Of a stretch of DNA of 13,980 nucleotides, positions 6,591-13,980 are shown in pieces. The stretch is from Dehalococcoidia bacterium (GTDB lineage Bacteria > Chloroflexota > Dehalococcoidia > Dehalococcoidales > JAUWZL01), in the NCBI GenBank assembly GCA_030615305.1, contig JAUWZL010000006.1, positions 1 through 13,980 on the forward strand, in the 5' to 3' direction. Each line of letters opens with the position of its first letter. The stretch's first letter is position 1. A program made the translations under genes and the position numbers. A model generated the notes under the pieces. The model saw only the letters and a program-made list of their open reading frames with translations, searched no databases and was not told the origin of the DNA.

Positions 6591-8372
6591 ATGACAAAAT
6601 TTGACATCACATCACTGGACCCAACCAAGCTAGCTGACTGGCAGATTGCTGAAGAAGCCGAAAAATACATGAAACCGGTTCACCAGTTAGCTGATGAATG
6701 GGGCATCAAGGATGAGGAACTGCTACCTTATGGGCACTATCTGGGTAAAGTTGACTTCGCTACCATTTTAAGACGCCTGAAGGACAGGCCCAACGCTAAG
6801 TATATTGATGTTACCGCTATCACGCCCACTCCATTGGGTGAAGGCAAGAGTACCACCGCTATGGGCTTAGTTCCGGGACTGGCTAAGAGGGGTAAAAATG
6901 TGTCTGGTGCCATCCGTCAGCCCTCTGGTGGCCCTACCTTCAATATAAAGGGGAGTGCCGCTGGCGGTGGGCTTTCCCAGTGTATCCCGCTTACTCCATT
7001 TTCCTTAGGGCTGACAGGCGACATAGACAATGTCACCAATGCCCACAATCTGGCTATGGTGGCGGTAACCTCCCGCCTGCAGCATGAGTTCATTAATACT
7101 GACGAGTTTCTAGCCAAGAGAAATCTGAAGCGGCTTAATATTGACCCCAGAAATGTTGAGATGAAGTGGATTATGGATTTTTGCGCTCAGGCCTTGAGGG
7201 ACATCATAATTGGCATAGGCGGCAAGATGGATGGCTTTATGATGCGGTCGGGCTTTGCCATATCGGTGAGCTCAGAGGTCATGGCTATTCTCTCCGTCTT
7301 TACCAGTCTCACGGACCTGCGTGACAGGATGTCAAAGATTGTCGTTGCCTATGATAAACAAGGTAACCCGATTACCACCAAAGACCTGGAAGTGGATGGC
7401 GCCATGACTGCCTGGATGGTAAAGGCGGCTAATCCCAACCTGCTCCAGTCTCTGGAGGGTCAGCCGGTACTGGTTCACGCCGGGCCTTTTGCCAATATCG
7501 CCGTTGGCCAGTCATCTATCGTTGCCGACCAAGTGGCATTAAAGCTCTCCGATTACCATGTCACTGAAAGCGGCTTCGGCGCTGATATTGGCTTTGAAAA
7601 ATTCTGGAACATAAAGTGCCGCTTAAGTGGCCTGATTCCTAACTGCGCCGTCATTGTGGCCACCGTCAGGGCACTTAAGATGCACGGTGGTGGGCCAAAG
7701 GTAGTTCCTGGCAAACCCCTGGATGATGCCTATACAGTTGAGAATGTTGAGCTGGTGGAAAAGGGCTGTGCCAATCTTGTTGCCCACATAGAGACGGTGA
7801 AAAAGTCCGGTGTAAATCCGGTGGTATGCATCAACAGCTTCCACACGGACACCAAAGGCGAGATTGCCATAATTAGAAGGGCAGCCGAGGAAGCTGGTGC
7901 CAGGGTTGCCGTATCTGAGCACTGGCTCAAGGGTGGCGACGGTGCCCTAGAGCTGGCTGATGCTGTAATTAGCGCCTGTGAAGACAATGTGGGCTTCAAG
8001 CTCCTTTATCAGGATAATGTCCCTCTACGTCAGAGAATTGACACCATCGCCAGGGAAGTCTATGGGGCTGACGGCGTCAGCTATTCCCCTGAGGCACAGG
8101 CTAAAGCCGAACGGATGGAAAAAGACCCTAACATACAGAATATGGCTACCTGTATGGTGAAGACTCACCTGAGCCTGACCCACGACCCGAGCCTAAAGGG
8201 GCGACCCAAGGGCTGGACACTGCCTATCCGGGACATCCTGATATATGGTGGCGCCGGCTTTACCGTACCGGTGGCTGGTGATATCAAGCTGATGCCGGGA
8301 ACATCGTCTGACCCGGCTTTCAGAAGAGTAGACGTAGACGTGGAGACGGGGAAGGTCAAGGGCTTGTTCTAA
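6591..8372 (+). CDS. fhs: Formate-tetrahydrofolate ligase, divergent sequence type
   Basis: Formyl-THF synthetase joins formate to tetrahydrofolate with ATP, the first folate step of the methyl branch. The P-loop region [12 protein letters not shown] is at 78-89, and [32 protein letters not shown] and [14 protein letters not shown] segments mark the family; it ends in the usual G-L-F. At 593 residues it is about 35 longer than the Moorella enzyme, through an N-terminal extension and an extra stretch near [13 protein letters not shown]. The substrate-site loop reads [10 protein letters not shown] (109-118) where the classical acetogen enzyme has REPSLGP, and [12 protein letters not shown] replaces PMEDINLHFTGD. 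I believe this variant also occurs in some sulfate reducers. Ribosome site AAGGAG at 6575-6580. An 84 bp gap separates it from cooC, with no clear promoter or terminator. Confidence 0.95.
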   Translation: MTKFDITSLDPTKLADWQIAEEAEKYMKPVHQLADEWGIKDEELLPYGHYLGKVDFATILRRLKDRPNAKYIDVTAITPTPLGEGKSTTAMGLVPGLAKRGKNVSGAIRQPSGGPTFNIKGSAAGGGLSQCIPLTPFSLGLTGDIDNVTNAHNLAMVAVTSRLQHEFINTDEFLAKRNLKRLNIDPRNVEMKWIMDFCAQALRDIIIGIGGKMDGFMMRSGFAISVSSEVMAILSVFTSLTDLRDRMSKIVVAYDKQGNPITTKDLEVDGAMTAWMVKAANPNLLQSLEGQPVLVHAGPFANIAVGQSSIVADQVALKLSDYHVTESGFGADIGFEKFWNIKCRLSGLIPNCAVIVATVRALKMHGGGPKVVPGKPLDDAYTVENVELVEKGCANLVAHIETVKKSGVNPVVCINSFHTDTKGEIAIIRRAAEEAGARVAVSEHWLKGGDGALELADAVISACEDNVGFKLLYQDNVPLRQRIDTIAREVYGADGVSYSPEAQAKAERMEKDPNIQNMATCMVKTHLSLTHDPSLKGRPKGWTLPIRDILIYGGAGFTVPVAGDIKLMPGTSSDPAFRRVDVDVETGKVKGLF

Positions 8373-8391
8373 CCATTATAGGAGCAAAATT

Positions 8392-10311
8392 ATGGCAGAT
8401 AGTCCGCCAGATAGGAAGTACAATGTCCACTTTGAGCCCGACAATGTTGATATTGTCGTTGCACCAGGGGCCAATCTGATGGAAACAGTCATTGCCGCCG
8501 GTGTGCACATCAATGCTTCCTGCGGCGGTGCCGGTGTCTGTGGTACCTGCAATGTATTAATCAAAGAGGGCCAAGTAGAAAGCACCAGGACGGACAAGGT
8601 CTCCAGCCAAGACTACGAAAGAGGCATAAGACAGTCTTGTCAGAGCCGAATAACCTCTGATTTGATTGTTGACATCCCGGTAGAATCAAGGCTGGAGAAG
8701 GCAGTCCTTACCCGGGAAAAAATAGAGATAGCATCTAAAATACCGGCAGCACTGGCTGTCGGCTGGCAATTTAATCCTCCGGTTAGTAAGCTCTACCTTG
8801 ATTTACCACCGCCAACATTAACAGATAACATTAGTGACCTGTCCCGGCTGCTAAGAGGTTTAAGGCAGCTATACTGCCCGGATAAAATCTCGGTGGACTT
8901 TGGGATGGTCAGCAAGCTGGCCAAGGTTTTGCGTGATGGTGACTGGAAGGTCACCGTTACCATCCTGTTAGACAGTGAGATAGGGGTAAAATTGATAAAC
9001 ATTGAACCAGGTGATACCAGAGTCAGGCACTACTCGCTGGCTTTTGATATTGGAACTACTGCTATCCGCGGTCAGTTACTTGATTTAAACCGGGGTAAAG
9101 TTCTAGCTCAGAGCATAGATTATAACCGACAGATAAGTTATGGTGAGGATGTAATTAGCCGAATAGCCTGGGCTCAAAAAACGGGTGGCCTTAAAAAGCT
9201 GCAGCGGGCGGCTATAGCCACTATTAACAGTCTCATTATAGAGCTAATTGAGCAGGCAAGGGTTGAAATCGGGGATATTGCCCATATAGTCGTTGCCGCC
9301 AATACGGTAATGGTTCAGCTCCTTTTAGGCCTTGACCCCAAGTATCTCAGGCTGTCTCCTTACGTGCCGACGGCTAACACTGTGCCACAGGTCAGGGCAA
9401 GCTCCCTTGGTATTGAGGTAGAGGAACATGTTCACCTATACACCATTCCCTCGGTTGCTAGCTATGTTGGTGGCGATATAGTGGCCGGTATTCTTGGAGC
9501 CGGAGTATACCAGAGAAAAACAGTAACGCTGTATGTAGATATTGGCACCAATGGCGAGATAGTAATTGGCAATTCGGACTGGATGGTAACCGCTTCCTGC
9601 TCTGCCGGGCCTACCTTTGAAGGGGGTGGAGTAAAACATGGCATGATAGCCACCTATGGGGCTATTGAGGGTTTTGACATCAGTCCATCAACTCTTGAGC
9701 CAGTGATTTATACTATCGGCAATGCCAAGCCCAAGGGAATCTGCGGCTCAGGTCTGATAAATATTGCCGCTACAATGCTTAAGACCGGAGTTATCGACCA
9801 GAATGGCAAGTTTAATACCGACCTGCCAACTAAAAGGCTGAGACAGGGTGAAGATGGCTGTGAGTATGTCCTTGCCTGGGCTCCAGAGACCCAAATCGGC
9901 AAGGATATTGTCTTTACTGAAATAGATATTGAAAACCTCATTAGGTCTAAGGCGGCTATGTATGCCGGCTGCCAGACACTAATTAAAAGCGTGGGTGCTA
10001 AGTGCCCTAATGTTGAGCAAGTGATTATAGCTGGCACCTTCGGCAGTAACATTAACATTGAAAATGCTATCACCATCGGTCTTCTGCCCGACCTGCCCCG
10101 GGACAGATTTATCTTTATCGGCAATGGTTCCCTACTAGGAGCTAGATTAACCTCCTTCTCTACCGACCTGCTCCGCGATGGTCAAAGGATTGCCAACATG
10201 ATGACCAATTTTGAGCTATCTGAAAATGCTGATTTTATGGGAAATTACGTGGCGGCTCTATTTTTACCACATACTAATGCTGATGAATTTCCCTCAGTAA
10301 AAGCAGGGTGA
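8392..10311 (+). CDS. acsV: Corrinoid activation protein: 2Fe-2S ferredoxin domain plus ASKHA ATPase (RACo/AcsV type)
   Basis: Reductive activator that uses ATP to return the oxidised Co(II) form of the corrinoid Fe-S protein to Co(I). The 639 residues split into an N-terminal 2Fe-2S domain with Cys44, Cys50, Cys53 and Cys83 (SCGGAGVCGTC ... RQSC), a linker and middle region to about 205, and a C-terminal ASKHA-type domain. The latter shows phosphate-binding FDIGTT (218-223) and DIGTNGE (383-389), then SAGPTFEGGG, GICGSGLI, AGTFGSNINIENA and GNGSLLGA (577-584). Length and domain order match RACo and related activators of methyltransferase corrinoid proteins. Its placement between fhs and an acsF-like gene, upstream of acsD, favours the CODH/ACS corrinoid protein as target over an O-demethylase. 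Ribosome site AGGAG at 8380-8384, 7 nt before the ATG; fhs ends 19 bp upstream. Confidence 0.9.
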   Translation: MADSPPDRKYNVHFEPDNVDIVVAPGANLMETVIAAGVHINASCGGAGVCGTCNVLIKEGQVESTRTDKVSSQDYERGIRQSCQSRITSDLIVDIPVESRLEKAVLTREKIEIASKIPAALAVGWQFNPPVSKLYLDLPPPTLTDNISDLSRLLRGLRQLYCPDKISVDFGMVSKLAKVLRDGDWKVTVTILLDSEIGVKLINIEPGDTRVRHYSLAFDIGTTAIRGQLLDLNRGKVLAQSIDYNRQISYGEDVISRIAWAQKTGGLKKLQRAAIATINSLIIELIEQARVEIGDIAHIVVAANTVMVQLLLGLDPKYLRLSPYVPTANTVPQVRASSLGIEVEEHVHLYTIPSVASYVGGDIVAGILGAGVYQRKTVTLYVDIGTNGEIVIGNSDWMVTASCSAGPTFEGGGVKHGMIATYGAIEGFDISPSTLEPVIYTIGNAKPKGICGSGLINIAATMLKTGVIDQNGKFNTDLPTKRLRQGEDGCEYVLAWAPETQIGKDIVFTEIDIENLIRSKAAMYAGCQTLIKSVGAKCPNVEQVIIAGTFGSNINIENAITIGLLPDLPRDRFIFIGNGSLLGARLTSFSTDLLRDGQRIANMMTNFELSENADFMGNYVAALFLPHTNADEFPSVKAG

Positions 10312-10316
10312 AAGCT

Positions 10317-11078
10317 ATGAGTTTCTCTATTGCTGTAGCTGGTAAAGGCGGTAGCGGGAAGACCTCAATAGCAGGTCTCATCATCCGATACCTGAAAAAA
10401 AGTAGGCTAGTACCAATCCTAGCAGTCGATGCCGATGGCAACGCTAACCTGGCAGAAAGCCTGGGGCTCAGGGTGGAGAAGACCATTGGTTCAATACTGG
10501 CCGCCTTTAATGAGGATAAGATAAGCATACCCAGCGGTCTTACCAAGGGGGCTTACCTGGAGTTTAAGCTGAATGAAACCATCGTTGAAAGTGAGGACCT
10601 AGACTTAGTATCAATGGGCAGGGGTGAAGGAACGGGGTGTTACTGCTACCCAAACACGGTGCTTAAGAACTTTATCGACAAACTAAGACCAAATTATGCC
10701 TATATGGTCATGGATAATGAGGCTGGAATGGAGCACCTCAGCCGAAGAACCACCGAGAATATTGACCAGCTGTTTATAATTTCCGACCATTCAGTAAAGG
10801 GTATACGAACGGTGGCTCGCATAAGAGAGCTAATCACTGAACTAAAACTTGTGGTGACAAGGCAGTCGGTGGTGATTAATTTCGTCCCGGCCACATTGGA
10901 TGTTCACATTGTTAAAGAACTTGACCGGCTGGGGATTGAACCGATAGCTACCATACCTTTAGATGATGAAGTCTATAAATATGACCTGGAACAAAGGTCA
11001 CTTCTTGACCTGCCCGATACCTCAAAAGCAGTCAATGCGGTTGGTGAGCTGATGAACATTGTTCTGGGCCAAGATTGA
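10317..11078 (+). CDS. acsF: AcsF/CooC-like nickel-insertion ATPase, second paralogue
   Basis: SIMIBI ATPase of the CooC/AcsF group, linked to nickel loading of acetyl-CoA synthase or CO dehydrogenase. The 253 residues contain deviant Walker A GKGGSGKT at 9-16, switch I VDADGNANLAESLG at 37-50, Cys108-x-Cys110 (TGCYCYPNTVL), and switch II MDNEAGMEHLSRR, the form typical of AcsF/CooC3-like members. It differs at switch I, switch II and around the Cys pair from the cooC product at 5724, so the two probably serve different targets. Start chosen at ATG 10317, with AGGG ribosome site just before; an in-frame GTG at 10308 overlaps the stop of the upstream gene and would add three residues. It lies 5 bp after the corrinoid activator, the same pairing seen in acetogen acs clusters. 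Whether it serves AcsB or CODH cannot be decided here. Confidence 0.88.
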   Translation: MSFSIAVAGKGGSGKTSIAGLIIRYLKKSRLVPILAVDADGNANLAESLGLRVEKTIGSILAAFNEDKISIPSGLTKGAYLEFKLNETIVESEDLDLVSMGRGEGTGCYCYPNTVLKNFIDKLRPNYAYMVMDNEAGMEHLSRRTTENIDQLFIISDHSVKGIRTVARIRELITELKLVVTRQSVVINFVPATLDVHIVKELDRLGIEPIATIPLDDEVYKYDLEQRSLLDLPDTSKAVNAVGELMNIVLGQD

Positions 11079-11109
11079 CTGTTGTAAACAATCTACAAAG
11101 GGGACAAAA

Positions 11110-12000
11110 ATGACAGCCAAAATTATTAGCGGTACCGAAATTGCCAAACAGATTCGCCAGGAGCTGACGCAGGAGATTGCTCAACTTAAAGATAAGCACA
11201 ATCTAGTGCCCGGGCTGGCCACTGTTATTGTAGGTGATGACCCGGCATCACAGGTATATGTTGGCTCCAAGGTAAAGACATGCCAAGCCCTGGGCATCTA
11301 TTCAGAGAGACACGACCTGCCAGTTGAAACCAGTGAGCAGACACTGCTGACTCTCATTGACCGGCTGAATAAAGACCCTAAGATTCATGGTATCCTGGTG
11401 CAACTGCCTTTACCCAAGCATATTAACGAGAGCAATGTTCTTATAGCCATTGACCCCAAGAAGGACGTTGACGGCTTCCACCCGGTAAATGTGGGCAAAC
11501 TTATGATCGGGGAGCCTGACTATCTACCCTGCACTCCCCACGGCATCCAGGAGCTTTTGCTCCGCTCAGGGATAGAGACTGAAGGGGCCGAGGTAGTTAT
11601 CGTCGGCCGGAGCAATATCGTGGGTAAACCGGTAGCCAATCTTCTGCTGCAAAAGAAGGCCGGGGCCAACGCCACGGTTACTGTGTGCCACACCCGAACC
11701 CGTGATCTTGCCTCTCATACCAGGAGGGCTGATATACTGATTGTCGCTGCCGGCGGAAAGCCAAGGGCGATTACCGCCGATATGGTCAAGGAAGGGGCAG
11801 TGGTAATAGATGTTGGCGTTCACCGAATAGGGAAAACGGCCGAGGGCAAGTCTATCTTGTGCGGAGATGTTGATTTTGAGTCGGTTAAGGAGAAGGCCAA
11901 AGCCATTACACCAGTGCCCGGTGGTGTGGGCCCTATGACCATAGTCATGCTCATGTCCAATACGGTAAAGGCAGCCAAGCTGGCCGCCGGGCTGGCCTAA
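11110..12000 (+). CDS. folD: Bifunctional methylene-THF dehydrogenase / methenyl-THF cyclohydrolase FolD
   Basis: Catalyses interconversion of 10-formyl-, 5,10-methenyl- and 5,10-methylene-tetrahydrofolate in the cytoplasm, the two steps after Fhs in the methyl branch. The 296 residues have the full family layout: catalytic Tyr50 and Lys54 in VYVGSKVKTC, Gln98 in VQLPLP, Asp121 in KDVDGFHP (all at E. coli numbering), a Rossmann nucleotide-binding part with VVIVGRSNIVGKP, and the C-terminal TPVPGGVGPMT. The upstream in-frame ATG at 11059 overlaps the preceding gene and would add 17 residues unlike the family; the ATG at 11110 has an AAGGGG ribosome site a few bases before it. Cofactor choice (NADP or NAD) is not assigned. 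It is 31 bp after the acsF-like gene and is followed by the hairpin and small gene. Confidence 0.96.
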   Translation: MTAKIISGTEIAKQIRQELTQEIAQLKDKHNLVPGLATVIVGDDPASQVYVGSKVKTCQALGIYSERHDLPVETSEQTLLTLIDRLNKDPKIHGILVQLPLPKHINESNVLIAIDPKKDVDGFHPVNVGKLMIGEPDYLPCTPHGIQELLLRSGIETEGAEVVIVGRSNIVGKPVANLLLQKKAGANATVTVCHTRTRDLASHTRRADILIVAAGGKPRAITADMVKEGAVVIDVGVHRIGKTAEGKSILCGDVDFESVKEKAKAITPVPGGVGPMTIVMLMSNTVKAAKLAAGLA

Positions 12001-12014
12001 AGCTTGCTTTTATT

Positions 12015-12045
12015 CTCCCCCAACCCTAATCTATGCAAGGGGGAG
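12015..12045. repeat. GC-rich hairpin between folD and the small gene
   Basis: CTCCCCC (12015-12021) and GGGGGAG (12039-12045) form a perfect 7-bp stem with a 17-base loop. No run of T follows on either strand, so it does not look like an intrinsic terminator. It may be an RNA processing or stability element inside the operon transcript, or a remnant of a dispersed intergenic repeat, since C-rich/G-rich palindromes of this style are often scattered in environmental genomes. The hairpin lies about 26 bp upstream of the ribosome site of the next gene. Confidence 0.5.
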
Positions 12046-12083
12046 GTTTAGGTTCTAAGGGAGTTTCCAAAAGGAGGAGACTG

Positions 12084-12302
12084 ATGGAATATGAGATAGA
12101 GGAAAAGAATGCACCCGGCCGGAAAAAGGTCAAGGTACTGGGAGCAACCTTTGAGGAGGGTAAGCCCGAAGGAGAGGATGCCGGCAGGTGGCGGCAGAAA
12201 CTAAGAGACAGGCAGGAGCAGCTAAAATATCTTCAATCTGGTGAAAGATACTGGTATGGCAAAGAGTGGTATGGCAGCGAAAAAAGAAAGAACCCGGCAT
12301 AA
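12084..12302 (+). CDS. Small charged protein of unknown function in the Wood-Ljungdahl operon (72 aa)
   Basis: I do not recognise this protein. It is 72 residues, highly charged with both Glu/Asp and Lys/Arg, has no cysteine, no signal peptide and no membrane segment. The middle (RWRQKLRDRQEQLKYLQ) is a likely amphipathic helix, and the C-terminal part is rich in aromatics (GERYWYGKEWYGSEK). Translation is well supported: AAGGAGGA at 12071-12078 lies 5 nt before the ATG, among the strongest ribosome sites in the window. An upstream in-frame ATG at 12033 falls inside the hairpin and has no site, so it is rejected. It sits 14 bp before acsD and 83 bp after folD. An accessory role in the CODH/ACS complex is possible from position only. 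Confidence 0.78.
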   Translation: MEYEIEEKNAPGRKKVKVLGATFEEGKPEGEDAGRWRQKLRDRQEQLKYLQSGERYWYGKEWYGSEKRKNPA

Positions 12303-12316
12303 GTTAGGAGACAGAG

Positions 12317-13270
12317 ATGGTGTTTGAGGTTCCCAAGCTATCATACAGCGGCAAAATCAAGGAGATAACCCTGGGTAAAGGGGATAAAGCGGTAACCGTA
12401 GGTGGCGAGACAGCCTATCCCTTCCACCTTTTTGAAGGAGGCATGCCACAGCTACCCAAAATAGCCATGGAGGTGTATGATGCGCCGCCTGATAACTGGC
12501 CCGAGGCAGCACTTGAGCCCTTTGTCGGGGTAACCGATGACCCGGTCGCCTGGGCGAAGAAATGCGTCAATGATTATGAGGCAGAGATGATCTGTCTTCA
12601 GCTTGAAAGTACTGACCCCAATGGGCTCAATCGTGGGGCGGATGAAGCCGCCGAAGTTGTTAAAAAGGTAGCCGATGCTATAACTGTTCCTTTAATCGTC
12701 TGGGGAACCGGCAATCATGATAAGGACACCGAAGTGCTGAGGAAGATTTGCGAAGTCTGTCAGGGGAAGAACCTGATAGTGGGCCCGGTTGAAGAGGGAG
12801 ACTATAAAAAGGTCGCCGCCTCCGCCCTTGGCTATAATCATACGGTAATTGCTTCAACCCCGATAGACATAAACCTGGCCAAGCAGCTTAACATTCTACT
12901 GGGCAATCTTGGGGTTCCTGATGACAAGATTATAATAAATCCAACTGTCAGTGGCATAGGTTACGGCATTGAATATGCCTATTCAGTAATGGAGAGAATA
13001 AGGATAGCCGCCCTGACCCAGCAGGATGAAAAACTTCAGTTTCCTATTATCTGTAATATAGCCAGGGAAACCTGGAAGACCAAGGAAGTAAAAACTCCAA
13101 CTGAAGAAGAGCCCAAGCTCGGCGATAGCAAAAAACGGGGTATTTTAATGGAAGCTATGTCAGCCATAGCCTTGCTTTTAGCTGGCGGTGATATCGTAAT
13201 TATGAGGCATCCCGAAGCAATAAAGCTGGTTCGAGAAATGATAGCCGAGCTTAATAGCCTCATTAAATAA
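12317..13270 (+). CDS. acsD: Corrinoid/iron-sulfur protein small subunit AcsD (CdhD)
   Basis: Small subunit of the heterodimeric corrinoid Fe-S protein that carries the methyl group from methyl-tetrahydrofolate to the A-cluster of acetyl-CoA synthase. The 317 residues match the family length and TIM-barrel style: an N-terminal segment GKIKEITLGKGDKAVTVGGE, PFHLFEGGMP, the barrel motifs ICLQLESTDPNG, PLIVWGTGN, LIVGPVEEGDYKKV, IASTPIDINLAKQLN, and the C-terminal PIICNIARETWK and MEAMSAIALLLAGGDIVIMRHPEA. The three cysteines are scattered, as expected because the Fe-S cluster belongs to the AcsC subunit. AGGAG at 12306-12310 precedes the ATG by 6 nt. acsA/cooS follows after 14 bp. The partner acsC is not in the window and is expected downstream. 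Confidence 0.94.
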   Translation: MVFEVPKLSYSGKIKEITLGKGDKAVTVGGETAYPFHLFEGGMPQLPKIAMEVYDAPPDNWPEAALEPFVGVTDDPVAWAKKCVNDYEAEMICLQLESTDPNGLNRGADEAAEVVKKVADAITVPLIVWGTGNHDKDTEVLRKICEVCQGKNLIVGPVEEGDYKKVAASALGYNHTVIASTPIDINLAKQLNILLGNLGVPDDKIIINPTVSGIGYGIEYAYSVMERIRIAALTQQDEKLQFPIICNIARETWKTKEVKTPTEEEPKLGDSKKRGILMEAMSAIALLLAGGDIVIMRHPEAIKLVREMIAELNSLIK

Positions 13271-13284
13271 TGGAGTGACATAAA

Positions 13285-13980
13285 ATGGCCGAAGAGGAAA
13301 AGAAGAAGAGCATTGACCCAGCCAGCACAATGCTGATAGAAAAGGCTTGCCGCGCTGAGATTAGCCTGGCCTTTGACCGTGCCCGGGCGATGAAGCCCTG
13401 TCCCATAGGTGCTGTGGGCAGTTGCTGCAGCAATTGTGGTATGGGCCCCTGCCGTGTCCCCCTGCCCAAAGGCAAGACAGAAACCCCAGAAGAAAAGAAA
13501 AAGCGGCGTGGTATCTGCGGCGCCACTGCTGAGACAATCGCCGCCCGTAATTTCGTGCGTATGATAGCCGGCGGTGCCGCGGCACACTCTGACCACGGCC
13601 GGGCAACAGCCGAACTCTTTATTTCAGTAGCCAAGGGAGAAGCCCCGGGCTATAAAATCAAGGATGAGCAGAAGCTACTGCAACTGGCTCTGGATTTCGG
13701 TGTTGAAATCGGCAGCCGCAGCAACCAGGAAATAGCCATTGATGTTGGTAAGGCGGCTCTGGCTGAGTTTGGCAAGCAGGAGGGTGAACTCCTTTTCTTG
13801 AAAAGGGCACCGCTGAAAAGACAGGAGCTATGGCGGCAGAAGGGGGTTGCCCCAAGGGGGATTGATAGGGAGATTGTAGAGATAATGCACCGAACTCATA
13901 GCGGGGTTGACCAGGATTATCACAACCTGCTCAAGCAAGGGGTCAGGACATCCCTGGCTGATGGCTGGGGTGGCAGTATG
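13285..13980 (+). CDS. acsA: Ni-Fe-S carbon monoxide dehydrogenase catalytic subunit, 3' end cut by window
   Basis: Bacterial-type CO dehydrogenase, reducing CO2 to CO for acetyl-CoA synthesis or oxidising CO. The frame is open from ATG 13285 to the window edge: 232 of an expected 630-670 residues. The N-terminal cluster cysteines are all present: Cys39 and Cys47 for the D-cluster shared between subunits, and Cys48, Cys51, Cys56 and Cys78 for the B-cluster (CPIGAVGSCCSNCGMGPC ... GICGATAE). C39-x7-C47 is the spacing of the 4Fe-4S D-cluster type. AARNFVRMIAGGAAAHSDHGR follows, with histidines used in proton transfer in this family. The loop between Cys56 and Cys78 has 21 residues, rich in Lys and Glu, longer than the 13 in the Carboxydothermus CooS-II enzyme. 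C-cluster ligands lie beyond the edge. Ribosome site GGAGTG at 13272-13277. Beside acsD, the acsA assignment is favoured over a stand-alone cooS. Confidence 0.93.
   Translation, partial: MAEEEKKKSIDPASTMLIEKACRAEISLAFDRARAMKPCPIGAVGSCCSNCGMGPCRVPLPKGKTETPEEKKKRRGICGATAETIAARNFVRMIAGGAAAHSDHGRATAELFISVAKGEAPGYKIKDEQKLLQLALDFGVEIGSRSNQEIAIDVGKAALAEFGKQEGELLFLKRAPLKRQELWRQKGVAPRGIDREIVEIMHRTHSGVDQDYHNLLKQGVRTSLADGWGGSM

Noticed and set aside
9708..10124. 138-codon minus-strand open frame inside the corrinoid activator
   Set aside because: Overlaps the conserved ASKHA motifs of the sense gene; no ribosome site or family likeness.
13036..13596. 186-codon minus-strand open frame over acsD end and CO dehydrogenase start
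   Set aside because: It is antisense to two recognisable genes, and its protein has no coherent motif.

Overview
The window looks like chromosomal DNA of an anaerobic bacterium that uses the Wood-Ljungdahl (reductive acetyl-CoA) pathway. The combination of a bacterial-type CO dehydrogenase, AcsD, Fhs, FolD, a corrinoid activator and nickel-insertion ATPases beside an aspS-tig-clpP housekeeping block suggests an uncultured Chloroflexota lineage (Dehalococcoidia-like). This assignment is inferred from gene content and protein style; there is no rRNA or other marker here. Base composition is moderate and similar across the window. I see no insertion sequence, phage gene, CRISPR array, tRNA or rRNA.

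Layout. Positions 1-746 hold the 3' part of a PfkB-family kinase on the + strand. It converges, with 3 bp between stop codons, on a minus-strand block running right to left: a cysteine-rich putative Fe-S protein (5503-4940), a small unknown protein (4939-4589), then aspS (4480-2708), tig (2686-1370) and clpP (1373-750). A good sigma-70-type promoter lies directly upstream of aspS, and tig/clpP overlap by 4 bp. Positions 5504-5723 form a divergent control region with a strong + strand promoter candidate and two dyad symmetries.

From 5724 to the right edge all genes are on the + strand and closely spaced: cooC-type ATPase, fhs, a 2Fe-2S/ASKHA corrinoid activator (RACo/AcsV type), a second CooC/AcsF-type ATPase, folD, a 72-residue unknown protein, acsD, and the first 232 residues of the Ni-Fe-S CO dehydrogenase (acsA/cooS), cut by the window end.

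How the genes fit together. Fhs and FolD carry formate to 5,10-methylene-tetrahydrofolate (methyl branch). AcsD is the small subunit of the corrinoid Fe-S protein that receives the methyl group. The 2Fe-2S/ASKHA protein would reactivate the corrinoid when it is oxidised to Co(II). The two CooC-like ATPases, both with a Cys-X-Cys motif, would serve nickel loading of CO dehydrogenase and acetyl-CoA synthase. AcsB, AcsC, AcsE and MetF are not in the window and are expected further right. The less explained parts are the 72-residue protein inside the operon, the divergent Fe-S protein pair, the dyads between the two transcription units, and the unusual Fhs sequence type.
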